A DNA stretch of 64,000 nt from NCBI GenBank assembly GCA_019359395.1, contig JAHHHK010000020.1, positions 62,001 through 126,000 of the forward strand, in the 5' to 3' direction. Under the pieces are notes generated by a model. The model saw only the letters and a program-made list of their open reading frames with translations. It did not search any database and was not told the DNA's origin. The DNA is from Komarekiella atlantica HA4396-MV6 (GTDB lineage Bacteria; Cyanobacteriota; Cyanobacteriia; Cyanobacteriales; Nostocaceae). Below, in pieces: positions 17,138 to 25,870 of the stretch (position 1 is the first letter of the stretch; every line of letters starts with the position of its first letter). Position numbers and translations under genes: made by a program.

Positions 17138-19453
17138 ATGGCAGAAGAACCTACATCTACATTAACCAAAAAATATGTCTCTGCTGCCAATAGACTTTTA
17201 AGTAAACCTACAAAAGCAACTTCGACGGTATCAGCACGCCAGTCCAAGCTGATGGCTCGTCTAGGTCATCTACTTGCTGGTACTTTAACAATGGGGGCAG
17301 CACTGCTGAGTGCTTCTAATTTAGGCTTGGTTCAATTAATGGAAAATCAAGCACTTTCCACTTTTTTTCAACTGCGCGGCCCGATTGTGCCTCCAGAAGA
17401 TATTGTAATTTTAGCTATAGATGATCAGTCAATCTCAGTCCCCGAACAGTACTATAAAACAGATACGCAACAGTATGCCTACTTAGAAACACTGAAATCT
17501 TTTCCCTATAAACGTGCTGCATACGCCCAGGTGATTTCAAAGTTAATTAAGGCTGGTGTACGCTCTGTAGCGATAGATGTCGTTTTTGACACACCAAGTA
17601 GCTACGGAGTCGCCGACGATCGCCAACTCCAGACAGTATTGCAAAAATATGGTAGCAAAGTCACCTTAGCAGCACTCTACGAAAATTTTGAAACGCACCA
17701 AGGGCCGTTCATGCAACTGACACAGCCGCAACAAATTTTTCGTACAGGTTCAGTATCCATTGGTTCAGCTAACTTTCCCATAGAGGTTGATGGTAAGGTT
17801 CACCGACTAGCAAGCGAATTTCCCAAATTGTTAGCTGAAAATAATTTGTTAACGGCGAAACTACCCTCATTTGATGAAGCAGTACTAAGGGCCGCTCAAG
17901 TGAAATATCCTCAACCAAAAGGCGATCGCATTTATTTTTGGGGACGTGCAGGTACATTTGAACCTATTCCTTTTTGGTACGTATTCGAGCCGGAAAACTG
18001 GAATAATTATTTGCAGCAGGGAAAGGTTTTCAAAGATAAGATTGTTCTGATTGGTTCGACAGATAAGTTAAGCAATGATTATCATGCAACTGCAACCAAC
18101 AGCACTGAGCGGATGTCTGGAGTGGAAATACATGCCAATGCGATCGCAACTTTAATAACAGGTAAAGCGCTCACCGTTGCAATTAAAAGTCCACTACTGC
18201 GGGGTTTGTTTGTACTAGTTCTGGTTAGCGGTACAATTTTGCTCATTACTAGAAGCAAGCGCGGCATTAATAGATTGCTGTATAGCATTGCCTTGGCTAG
18301 TATTTGGGGAGGAATCAGCTATGTGTTATTTATCTATGGTCAGTTAATTTTTCCCACTACTATACCAATGCTTGCGATCGCCATGAGCGGACTTTCCTAC
18401 CTGGGAACTGAAGTAGCTAGGGATAAGCTCAGAACGCGCCAATTAATCGATATTTTTCAAAGATATAAATCTTCCCCTGTTGTCCAAGAGATTATTAGCC
18501 AGCAAAATGATTTACAAGATTTACTCCAGCAGCGAGATTTAGCTGTATCAGGAAAAGTACTCGCTGGACGCTACAAAATTGTGAAAGTTCTCGGTTCAGG
18601 TGGATTCAGTGAAACCTACATTGCTGAAGACATCCAACGTCCTGGCTACCCGCGATGTGTTGTCAAACAGCTAAAACCAGTCAGCACCAAATCAGAAGGG
18701 TTGCAACTTGCTAGACGTTTATTTAACTCCGAGGCGCAAACACTAGAAAAACTGGGAACACACAACCAAATTCCTCAGCTTTTGGCTTATTTTGAGCAAG
18801 ACGAAGAATTCTACTTAGTTCAAGAGTATGTAATTGGTCATCCTCTGAATCAAGAACTGCTATCAGACAAACCCCTTTTGGAAACAGTAGTAATCGAAAT
18901 TGTTAAGGATTTATTGCAAACATTAACATTTGTCCATGAGAACGATGTGATTCACCGGGATATTAAACCTGGTAATATTATTCGGCGACACTCAGACAGC
19001 AAACTGGTATTAATTGATTTTGGTGCTGTCAAAGAAGTCATCGCAAATCAGCTTGATAGTCAAGAGCAAACCCCCTTTACCATTGGCATTGGGACTCAAG
19101 GTTATGCACCAAGCGAGCAATGTTTTGGGCGTCCCCAGTATAGTAGTGACATCTATGCAGTCGGCATGATTGGAATTAAAGCCTTGACTGGTATAGCTCC
19201 TCATGAGCTAGATAGAGATGCTTATGGTGAGTTAAGGTGGAGCGACAAGGCCCAGGTAAGCAACTCCTTGGCTGAGATTCTCAGTACAATGGTGCAAGAT
19301 GACTTTAAACAGCGATATCAGTCTGCATCAGAAGCCCTTGAAGCGCTGGACAAGTTAGTATCTCAAAATAGAAACTCTATATTACAAGACAACTCATCTT
19401 TATTTTTAGACGATTCCGAAGCTCCCACTAAACCTTGGCCAGGAGGATCTTAG
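17138..19453 (+). CDS. CHASE2-domain membrane serine/threonine protein kinase
   Basis: A 771-residue receptor kinase. An N-terminal membrane segment (about residues 40-66) leads to an extracytoplasmic CHASE2 sensor domain (about 75-345; VPPEDIVILAIDDQSI, IDVVFD, GKVFKDKIVLIGSTD and SGVEIHANAIATLI are its hallmarks). Three closely spaced membrane helices (about 349-428) follow, then an Hanks-type kinase domain from about 477. Kinase motifs: GSGGFSETY (glycine loop), CVVKQLKP (Lys), VIHRDIKPGNII (catalytic loop, about 604) and LIDFGAVKE (DFG, about 626), and GTQGYAPSEQ (P+1 loop). All catalytic residues are present. It probably senses a ligand outside the inner membrane; the ligand is unknown. 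Confidence 0.93.
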   Translation: MAEEPTSTLTKKYVSAANRLLSKPTKATSTVSARQSKLMARLGHLLAGTLTMGAALLSASNLGLVQLMENQALSTFFQLRGPIVPPEDIVILAIDDQSISVPEQYYKTDTQQYAYLETLKSFPYKRAAYAQVISKLIKAGVRSVAIDVVFDTPSSYGVADDRQLQTVLQKYGSKVTLAALYENFETHQGPFMQLTQPQQIFRTGSVSIGSANFPIEVDGKVHRLASEFPKLLAENNLLTAKLPSFDEAVLRAAQVKYPQPKGDRIYFWGRAGTFEPIPFWYVFEPENWNNYLQQGKVFKDKIVLIGSTDKLSNDYHATATNSTERMSGVEIHANAIATLITGKALTVAIKSPLLRGLFVLVLVSGTILLITRSKRGINRLLYSIALASIWGGISYVLFIYGQLIFPTTIPMLAIAMSGLSYLGTEVARDKLRTRQLIDIFQRYKSSPVVQEIISQQNDLQDLLQQRDLAVSGKVLAGRYKIVKVLGSGGFSETYIAEDIQRPGYPRCVVKQLKPVSTKSEGLQLARRLFNSEAQTLEKLGTHNQIPQLLAYFEQDEEFYLVQEYVIGHPLNQELLSDKPLLETVVIEIVKDLLQTLTFVHENDVIHRDIKPGNIIRRHSDSKLVLIDFGAVKEVIANQLDSQEQTPFTIGIGTQGYAPSEQCFGRPQYSSDIYAVGMIGIKALTGIAPHELDRDAYGELRWSDKAQVSNSLAEILSTMVQDDFKQRYQSASEALEALDKLVSQNRNSILQDNSSLFLDDSEAPTKPWPGGS

Positions 19454-19502
19454 GATACGCCAACCACTCCACTTCGCTGTGTAAAGTCAAGAATGTATTT
19501 CT

Positions 19503-19528
19503 CTTTGTGTCTCTGTGCCTTGGTGGTT
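19503..19528. repeat. Single arm of a dispersed repeat
   Basis: CTTTGTGTCTCTGTGCCTTG and the following GTGGTT match both arms of the inverted repeat at 14034-14095. Here only one arm is seen. Confidence 0.6.
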
Positions 19529-19569
19529 AAAAAGCCAATTTTTTAACCATAAACCCATTAAGATCCAAA

Positions 19570-19612
19570 GGTAAAAAGCCCAAAAATCGGTAAATTTTTT
19601 AGGCTTTTTACC
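19570..19612. terminator. Bidirectional terminator hairpin
   Basis: GGTAAAAAGCC (19570-19580) and GGCTTTTTACC (19602-19612) form a perfect 11-bp stem around a 21-base loop, between the convergent CHASE2 kinase and flavoprotein genes. The arms themselves include runs of A and T, suited to termination in both directions. Confidence 0.65.
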
Positions 19613-19654
19613 CAAGTACTTTTAACTCTCCGAATTGTCAGTCCTGAACCTAAT

Positions 19655-21001
19655 TTAACTTAACGATAGGAACTCTTCTCCTGCTGTAGGATGAATACCT
19701 ATTGTTTCATCTATGTCTTCTTTGGTGATACCTTTACGAATTGCCACACCCAAACTTTGAATGATATCCGCTGCGTGTTCACCCACCATGTGAGCGCCCA
19801 AAACTTGCCCAGAATTGCCGTCTACCACTAACTTTATCGTTGTTTGCTCATCCTGTTTAGTCATCTGAGATAACAGCGGTTGAAATTGAGTGCAGTAGCA
19901 TTTGACAGATTCACCAAATTTTTCTCGCGCCTTTGCCTCTGTCATCCCCACGCTTGCTGCTTCTGGACGGCAAAAAACAGCAGATGGTACATAATCATAA
20001 TTCAGTTTTTGTGGCTTATTGCCAAAAACTGTATCGGCAAAGGCTTTACCTTCAGCTTTAGCAACTGGTGTCAATTGCAAGCGGCTGGTACAGTCACCCA
20101 CAGCAAAAATGTTTTCTTGGGTAGTGCGGCTGTATTCGTCTACTTTGATTGCGCCTTGTTTGTCAAGTTCAACATTGGCATTCTCTAAACCGAGATTCTT
20201 GGTATGTGGGGTGTAACCTGCGGCTACTAAGATAGTGTCTGCTGTAATGATCTCTTGGCGCTTACCAGTAATCATTAACAACAAACCCTCTTCTGAGTAT
20301 TTGATTTCTTGAGCAGTGCTGTTGGTGAAAAACTGAATTCCCCGTTTTCTTAAACCTTGTTGCATCGCAGAGCGGATGTCATCGTCAAAGCCCGATAAAA
20401 TCATTTCATCTTTTTCGATAACTGTTACCTCGCAGTCGAAAGCGTGCATCATGCTAGAAAATTCTGTGCCAATGTAGCCACCGCCAATAATTGCCAACCG
20501 TTTTGGCAGATAGGGTAAGTGAAACATCTGGCGGGATGTGATGGCGTATTCTATACCTGGAATGTCTGGCTTGACGGGTTGGCCTCCCACAGCAATTAAA
20601 ATTTTGTCTGCTGTAACTTTGCGCCCATCAATGTTGATAGTATGAGCATCAACAAAAGTTGCATGTTCACTGATTAGATCAATTCCAGCTTCGTGCAACT
20701 GCTGAATATAGGAGTGGTTAATGCTGTCAATATGCTGGTGTACTGACTTAATAAATATTGTCCAGTCAAAGTGTGCTTGACACTCACTCCATCCGTAACT
20801 GTACGCCATTTGATTTTGTAGGGCGAAGTCAGCAGCGTAGACAATTAGTTTTTTGGGAATACAACCGCGATTCACACAAGTACCACCGGGGGCTTCTTGT
20901 TCAGCTACGGCGACACGCACGCCATAACTTGCTGCTTTTTTAGCTGCTGCCAATCCCCCAGGCCCAGCACCAATGACAAACAAGTCGTAATCAAATGTCA
21001 T
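19655..21001 (-). CDS. Glutathione-reductase-like pyridine nucleotide-disulfide oxidoreductase
   Basis: A 448-residue class I flavoprotein disulfide reductase. It has the FAD fold (FVIGAGPGGLAAAKKA), the redox pair GGTCVNRGCIPKKL, the NAD(P)-binding fold IIGGGYIGTEFSSMM, the second FAD motif IFAVGDCTS, and the C-terminal active base IGIHPTAGEE. It is closely similar to the second reductase at 46707-48083. The key difference is at the end of the second beta strand of the pyridine-nucleotide fold: here VIEKDEMIL, with a Glu, versus QITRGEKIL in the other. Glu at this position usually selects NADH over NADPH. It may therefore be an NADH-linked relative acting on another disulfide. The start ATG 21001 opens with MTFDYDLFVIG, identical to the paralogue. 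Confidence 0.88.
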   Translation of the reverse strand: MTFDYDLFVIGAGPGGLAAAKKAASYGVRVAVAEQEAPGGTCVNRGCIPKKLIVYAADFALQNQMAYSYGWSECQAHFDWTIFIKSVHQHIDSINHSYIQQLHEAGIDLISEHATFVDAHTINIDGRKVTADKILIAVGGQPVKPDIPGIEYAITSRQMFHLPYLPKRLAIIGGGYIGTEFSSMMHAFDCEVTVIEKDEMILSGFDDDIRSAMQQGLRKRGIQFFTNSTAQEIKYSEEGLLLMITGKRQEIITADTILVAAGYTPHTKNLGLENANVELDKQGAIKVDEYSRTTQENIFAVGDCTSRLQLTPVAKAEGKAFADTVFGNKPQKLNYDYVPSAVFCRPEAASVGMTEAKAREKFGESVKCYCTQFQPLLSQMTKQDEQTTIKLVVDGNSGQVLGAHMVGEHAADIIQSLGVAIRKGITKEDIDETIGIHPTAGEEFLSLS

Positions 21002-21258
21002 AAAAATCTGTTCCTTTTTAACTGTTTGGAAAGCAGAGCTATTTCATCCCTTATAGTTATTTAGTTAAAACTTCATCTACTGTCTTTGGGTGGACAAAGT
21101 GGGATGAAAACGCTCATACAAGTAGCAGACTGTCGATTTTCTAGCAATTAGATACAAAATAAACGGCGATCGCAGCCCTAAAAAATTGAGATGAAAGACT
21201 CAGTAATTTTAGTTATGAATTGAGCGATCGCGACTTTCATAATTGTCAAAAATTAAAG

Positions 21259-23577
21259 TTAATCAAGTAAATTTTGCATCTCCTCGACATCCCGTGTCAT
21301 TCCCAAGTGCTTAAAACCATTAATCGCCTTAGTTGACAATTGGTAAGCTTTCTCTGCACTCCCCCATTTTTTTTCCCAGCGGGCAAGAGAGCGTTGATAG
21401 CGAGCTAAACGCCGCTTATTGTTACTGCTTTCGGCGACAGTTATGCCCTGAATTAATAGCTTTTGGGCTTCATCGCGATCGCCTTGTTCAATTGCCAAAT
21501 CAGCTAGCCAATTTTGAGCAGAATTAATCACCCGATGCCAATTAATTTTTTCTGCACTTTTCATCACCTCTTGAAAAAGCATCTTAGCTTCTAAATATTT
21601 ATGTTCTTGATAAAAGATAATCGCCCGATGATAAAGAACAGGAATATAATGACGGATGTGCTTTTGCTCCTCTAGATTAGCCTGAGTCACCAACTTCTGT
21701 TCTATATCCAGCCATGTACGCGCATCTGGATAATTTTGTTCTCTGATTCGTAGCCTAGCGAGATTCTCAGCCAAGTCAGCTTGAACGCATAAGTCTGCAT
21801 GGTCGCGTAAAACCCATGCACGTCGCAACATTTCGTCTGCTTCTTTCAAACTTTGCTCTGAACACTCCCGAATCAGCAACCAGGTTTTGCGAATCATAAA
21901 TTTTACTAAAGAAGACCATTCACCACGGCGTTCTGATTGTTCTATGAGCCATTGCAACCAATCGAGGCGATCGTCCCAATAAGCGTAGAGATTTGCGTAG
22001 TGGTTCAAGAGCAGCCATAAACTTCTAACTTCTTCATAATGGTCTTGGTCTTTACACCAATAAAGTACTGCCCGCAGATTTCCTTCTTCTTCCTCTATCC
22101 TGTCGTAATGTATCCACTTTTCCCAATCTTCTCCAGCATAACTGTAGGCAAAGTCTAAATACCATTTCACCCAGCGCCTCCGTGCTTCTTTCTCAAAATC
22201 TGGGTAAGCAGCTAACTCTGCTAAAGCATACTCACGAGTCAGAGACAACATCTCATATCGCTTAGTCTCTGAATTTAGATTCACTAAAGATAGTTGCTGC
22301 AAACGCGCCAAGCCACTATTTACAGAATCAGGAGCAAATGTTAGTCCCGCAACCTCGGCGACAGCAGCGAGTATGGGATAGTCAGGAAAAATCGCCAGTG
22401 ACATCAGTAATTTGTGGGTGTGGGGTGACTGTTCTTTTATGCCTTGCACTGATTGCTTAAAGCAAAAACGAGCCACATCACCTGTAGCTGAGGCTAACTG
22501 TTCCAACACCGAGTTTAAGGAATAACCACTAGATACTTGACCGATCGCATAGACAATAGCAAGGGGGATACCTCCAGTGCGTGTATAAAGCAACTCAGAG
22601 TCCTCATCGTTAATAGTTATCCCTTTTTCTCCAGCTTGTTGCTGAATCAACTGCAAACCATCATCTGGAGGCAAGTTTTGCAGACTAATTGGCAACAAAG
22701 CAATCCGCTCGCGGGTTGTAATTACGACTTTGACACAAATGGGCAGATTATAAAGGAACTCGATTACCTCATTTCTATCTTCTATAGTCTCCATGTTGTC
22801 CACAATCAATAATGTTCGCTGTCTCGAAAGAATTTGGCGCACACGGTCAAATTGGTCACTAGGAGGAGATTGAATAATAGTAGGGTCGTTTAAAGCATTA
22901 GCAATCACCCGAAAAATCTCGCGCAGGTTACGCTGTCCTTGCCGCCGTAAAATATTATCGGGAATTAGTTCCTGTTGTTTGGCTGAAGTGAAAATAATCG
23001 CATCAAATTTAGGTGCGTCAGAAAGGTTTTCGTTACTCGCTTTTAAGCACAGGTAAGCAGCTGCTAATACCAGCGCCGTTTTACCTACACCACCAATACC
23101 ATGCATCGTGATCATGTGTGCGCCATGATCCGGCGAAAGGCGTTCCAGTAGCGTATTCATCTCTACCTCACGACCAATAAATGCTGTGTAGGTCGGTGAT
23201 GGGAGATTGTGAGGGATGGAGCGGCTATAGATAGGCGATGGAGCAATACCTCTGCGATATCCATATTTCTCCAAAATATGGACTAGGTTACTTGACTTAA
23301 CGCTATTATTTGACTCTCCTGTCAAAGTTTCGATGTTTCGATAGATATTGCTCAATCCGGCTCTCACACCAGCGTTATCCCTGTGCAAGTCCTTACTAAT
23401 TTTCTTTAAGCTATACCCACACAGCAACCCAAGTAACAAATCTTTCTTGGTATTTTGCCTATATCGCTGTTTAGTTCTAGCTTCTAAGTCAGTTAGTAGA
23501 CGGTCTATTTCCCAGCCCTTCAAAACCTTGCGATACCAAGTTTTGGACAGATTCCCACTCTCGGACTGACCTGACAT
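21259..23577 (-). CDS. NB-ARC (STAND) ATPase with N-terminal HTH-like domain and TPR-like repeats
   Basis: A 772-residue STAND protein. The N-terminus (about residues 18-85: IDRLLTDLEARTKQRYRQNT, then LLLGLLCGYSLKKISKDLHRD) looks like the helix-turn-helix domain found at the start of many cyanobacterial vWA-MoxR-associated proteins. The NB-ARC domain spans about 130-420: ITMHGIGGVGKTALV (P-loop, about 163), TLLIVDNME (Walker B), VVITTRER (sensor) and TGGIPLAIVYAIG (GLPL-like). The C-terminal half is helical, TPR-like (AENLARLRIREQNYPDARTW and similar). STAND proteins switch on upon ligand binding and act as regulators or defence sensors; with no nuclease or protease domain, a transcriptional role fits best. 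The frame extends to GTG 23586; ATG 23577 is preferred. Confidence 0.87.
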   Translation of the reverse strand: MSGQSESGNLSKTWYRKVLKGWEIDRLLTDLEARTKQRYRQNTKKDLLLGLLCGYSLKKISKDLHRDNAGVRAGLSNIYRNIETLTGESNNSVKSSNLVHILEKYGYRRGIAPSPIYSRSIPHNLPSPTYTAFIGREVEMNTLLERLSPDHGAHMITMHGIGGVGKTALVLAAAYLCLKASNENLSDAPKFDAIIFTSAKQQELIPDNILRRQGQRNLREIFRVIANALNDPTIIQSPPSDQFDRVRQILSRQRTLLIVDNMETIEDRNEVIEFLYNLPICVKVVITTRERIALLPISLQNLPPDDGLQLIQQQAGEKGITINDEDSELLYTRTGGIPLAIVYAIGQVSSGYSLNSVLEQLASATGDVARFCFKQSVQGIKEQSPHTHKLLMSLAIFPDYPILAAVAEVAGLTFAPDSVNSGLARLQQLSLVNLNSETKRYEMLSLTREYALAELAAYPDFEKEARRRWVKWYLDFAYSYAGEDWEKWIHYDRIEEEEGNLRAVLYWCKDQDHYEEVRSLWLLLNHYANLYAYWDDRLDWLQWLIEQSERRGEWSSLVKFMIRKTWLLIRECSEQSLKEADEMLRRAWVLRDHADLCVQADLAENLARLRIREQNYPDARTWLDIEQKLVTQANLEEQKHIRHYIPVLYHRAIIFYQEHKYLEAKMLFQEVMKSAEKINWHRVINSAQNWLADLAIEQGDRDEAQKLLIQGITVAESSNNKRRLARYQRSLARWEKKWGSAEKAYQLSTKAINGFKHLGMTRDVEEMQNLLD

Positions 23578-23603
23578 AAATATCACCCTATAAATCCATC
23601 ATA

Positions 23604-23779
23604 AATGTTGTGTTAGCAACATTTTAACGGACAAAATTTTGACAATGTTGTACTAGAACATTTTAACCAACAAAGCGTTAACAAATTTTTAACTTGTCAA
23701 TCAAAATTTTCACAATGTTATATCAGCAACATTTTAACTAACAAAATTTTGACAAAGCGTTAACAAATTTATAACTCTG
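23604..23779. promoter_or_regulatory. Three operator-like inverted repeats in the divergent promoter region
   Basis: Three copies of an interrupted palindrome, AATGTT-n-AACATTTTAAC, begin at 23604, 23644 and 23714, each followed by ACAAA. In addition CAAAGCGTTAACAAATTT occurs twice (23671-23688 and 23754-23771). They fill the gap between the NB-ARC gene (minus) and the peptidoglycan-binding gene (plus). The arrangement of repeated dyads within about 180 bp of both starts is what a regulator's binding sites look like. The NB-ARC protein, with its HTH-like N-terminus, is a candidate binder; this is inference. Confidence 0.65.
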
Positions 23780-23936
23780 TAAATTGGCTATTTGTAGTTA
23801 ATTTGGTAGGTTAATCTCTAAGTTCACAAAATCTTGATCGCGAGCGTGGTGCAGAGATAACACTCAACACCAAGTTTTATCAAAAATCTTGCCAGATTAT
23901 TTATTCTTTTCAGGCATTACTACATAGGAGTACTAG

Positions 23937-24782
23937 ATGAACAGAGCTATTAAATCACTAACTTTCTTGCTAGGGCTGAAATCAATAAAGCCTTATTTTC
24001 CAGAGGAAAAACAAGTTTGTTTATTCAATAAACGTCCCATACTTTACCGAGACTTTACGCCCAAGTCTGTACAAGAATCAATTAATGAGTTACAACAGCG
24101 TTTGCAAGCTCAAGGTTTTCTGGCAAATATTAGTGGTAAATTCGACTTAGAGACAGAAGAAGCAGTAAAAGAATTCCAAAAAAGAAATAATCTCAGAGTT
24201 GATGGAGTAGTCGGGCCACTAAGTTGGGCTTGTCTTTTCTATCCAAAGCTTTCCCGCATTCATAGAATAACGCCTCCAGAGTTACAGGATGCTGTTAAGG
24301 AACTGCAAAATATTCTGTATGAAGAAGGATTTTCTAAAAAAAAGCCTGATGGATACTTTGATAGAGAAACTGAAAGAGCCGTTAAACGTTTCCAAAGAAT
24401 TTACGGATTGAAAGATGATGGTTTGGTTGGGGCTGCAACTTGGGCTGTGCTTTTAGGAATGCGACAAAAAATAGACAAAAGCTTTCCCAGGTTAGTTTAT
24501 TTTTTATCACCACATTCGTTGTTTTTTTGGGAACAATTTTTAATGATTTCTTCCATTCTCTTAGGTATTTATCATAGTCCCATACCAGGGCCCTCTCCCC
24601 AGTTGAATACAGCCCTAGCAACTGCCTATGCACTCACCTGTATAGTGCCTTTTCTATTAGAGTGTCTCCCCCTAAAGCCTTCAGACAAGCCTAGCTTACC
24701 GCTGTTGCAATATGCACCCTACGTGTTAACTGGTATCTTTTGGAAACCAATTATCAATTTCATGGGGACATTGTTTAATTAA
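23937..24782 (+). CDS. Membrane protein with two peptidoglycan-binding (PG_binding_1) domains
   Basis: A 281-residue protein. Two PG_binding_1 repeats are clear: about residues 44-103 (SVQESINELQQRLQAQGFL, then LETEEAVKEFQKRNNLRVDGVVGPLSW) and 115-178 (LQDAVKELQNILYEEGF, then ETERAVKRFQRIYGLKDDGLVG). Two or three hydrophobic segments follow in the C-terminal 100 residues (FLMISSILLGIYHS, ALATAYALTCIVPFLLECL, YVLTGIFWKPI). The domain order puts the wall-binding domains N-terminal without a clear signal peptide, so membrane topology is uncertain. It is divergent from the NB-ARC gene and shares its repeated upstream sites. Confidence 0.82.
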   Translation: MNRAIKSLTFLLGLKSIKPYFPEEKQVCLFNKRPILYRDFTPKSVQESINELQQRLQAQGFLANISGKFDLETEEAVKEFQKRNNLRVDGVVGPLSWACLFYPKLSRIHRITPPELQDAVKELQNILYEEGFSKKKPDGYFDRETERAVKRFQRIYGLKDDGLVGAATWAVLLGMRQKIDKSFPRLVYFLSPHSLFFWEQFLMISSILLGIYHSPIPGPSPQLNTALATAYALTCIVPFLLECLPLKPSDKPSLPLLQYAPYVLTGIFWKPIINFMGTLFN

Positions 24783-24899
24783 ATGATTAGGATAAGCGAT
24801 CGCTACATCTAGCTTTATTTATGTAGTCACTATCTAGAGCTTGAGTAAAGTGCGATGACCTACGGTCGGTCGGAAACCATCGCCTACCTCAAATATCCC

Positions 24900-25313
24900 T
24901 CAACTTATAGGTTGCAACAAAGGATTCTTTCTAATCTCAGACAAACACTCTTCTAAAGACAAATCTTGCATAATTTGCCACCACTGCCCAGTATGCCTCA
25001 TATAAGCCAAATTGAAACAATCTTTACCTGTGTACTCTAACCGGACAAATCTGGATTCAAATGACGGGGAAATTGCATTTTTTCCAGGACAGTTATAGAT
25101 AGAACAAAAGTAAAAGTAGTTGCGATACCATTTACCAAAAATATCTACCAAATAATTCCACTCATAATCTTCCGGCCTAGATAAAATAAATTTTGGCTTC
25201 AGTTCCGTGACAATTAAATCATTACATTGCTGTTCAATTAAGTGTTTTTCACTGATAGGCACTTGCGGTTTAAGCTTTTTCTCAGGTAAGCGAATCCATC
25301 TTCTCTTTGCCAT
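24900..25313 (-). CDS. Conserved hypothetical protein, 137 residues
   Basis: I do not firmly recognise this protein. It is basic at the N-terminus (MAKRRWIRLPEKKLKPQVPI). The C-terminal half contains FVRLEYTGKDCFNLAYMRHTGQWWQI, which is reminiscent of the DUF3024 pattern (a strand, then W/Y-rich hairpin), but this is a weak resemblance. The ATG start at 25313 and normal codon use suggest a real gene. Upstream, 24783-24899 contains only a GCGATG/CATCGC hairpin. Confidence 0.6.
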   Translation of the reverse strand: MAKRRWIRLPEKKLKPQVPISEKHLIEQQCNDLIVTELKPKFILSRPEDYEWNYLVDIFGKWYRNYFYFCSIYNCPGKNAISPSFESRFVRLEYTGKDCFNLAYMRHTGQWWQIMQDLSLEECLSEIRKNPLLQPIS

Positions 25314-25364
25314 AGGATTTGCTACTAAAAATTACTTTATCGACCATTACCATATCACCGAGTC

Positions 25365-25518
25365 AGGACTTACGCAAAATATCTCTCAAACTCTCATTTC
25401 TCCCGAAGTTCTGATGCCTGCGGCGGGCTGCGCCAACGGAGGAAGCCTCCGCTCAGACTTCTCTCCGTGCCCTCTGCGCCTCTGCGGTTCGTTATTGCGT
25501 AACTCGTGCGTAAGTCCT
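25365..25518. repeat. Palindromic element with 12-bp terminal inverted repeats
   Basis: AGGACTTACGCA (25365-25376) and TGCGTAAGTCCT (25507-25518) are perfect inverted repeats bounding 154 bp. The inside is GC-rich and itself partly palindromic (GGAGGAAGCCTCC around 25439-25451). No coding capacity. The same end sequence appears in degenerate form near 46610 (GGATTTACGCAGGATTC). This is a MITE-like or dispersed repeat common in Nostocales. The rest of the gap 25314-25692 holds no gene. Confidence 0.75.
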
Positions 25519-25692
25519 ACTAGTCATACTAGTTGAGCAAAATAGAAAAATTATGTGATGATTTGTACAATTTTACACATTACAGATGAATAGACCACAG
25601 TAGGGTGGGCATTGTAATGCCCACCCCACAAGCCTTGTTCATGTAACCGCGAATTCTATTCATCTAGGCTATATTCAGAATCGAATAATAAC

Positions 25693-25822
25693 GGCGGGTG
25701 CGGGGGTTGAACCCGCGAATCCCCAAAATGGTGGAGATGTTACCGATAACCCTAAATTCCTGGCTGACGCCACGCTTCGCGAACGTCCCCGAAAGGCAAG
25801 TTGCGAATCAGGATAACCCGCC
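25693..25822 (-). ncRNA. Y RNA-like (YrlA-type) tRNA-like RNA, copy downstream of rsr
   Basis: The minus strand starts GGCGGGT and ends ACCCGCC, a perfect 7-bp acceptor-like stem. The last 24 bases form a perfect T arm (GCGGG TTCAACC CCCGC) joined to the acceptor. There is no D arm: the 5' acceptor strand runs straight into TATCCTGATTC, similar to the ATATCCTTGTTC of the first upstream copy. CTTGCC then begins the Y-type helix, but the helix is enlarged by a GC-rich insertion (TTCGCGAAGCG palindrome) of the dispersed-repeat type. The conserved block AGGGTTATCG is intact. It lies 48 bp after the Ro60 gene on the same strand. It may be a diverged or decaying member; a tRNA finder would call it pseudogene-like. 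Confidence 0.68.
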
Positions 25823-25870
25823 ATGAAGTATGAAGGATAAAGTTTTTCATTCTTTATCCTTCAGCAATGT

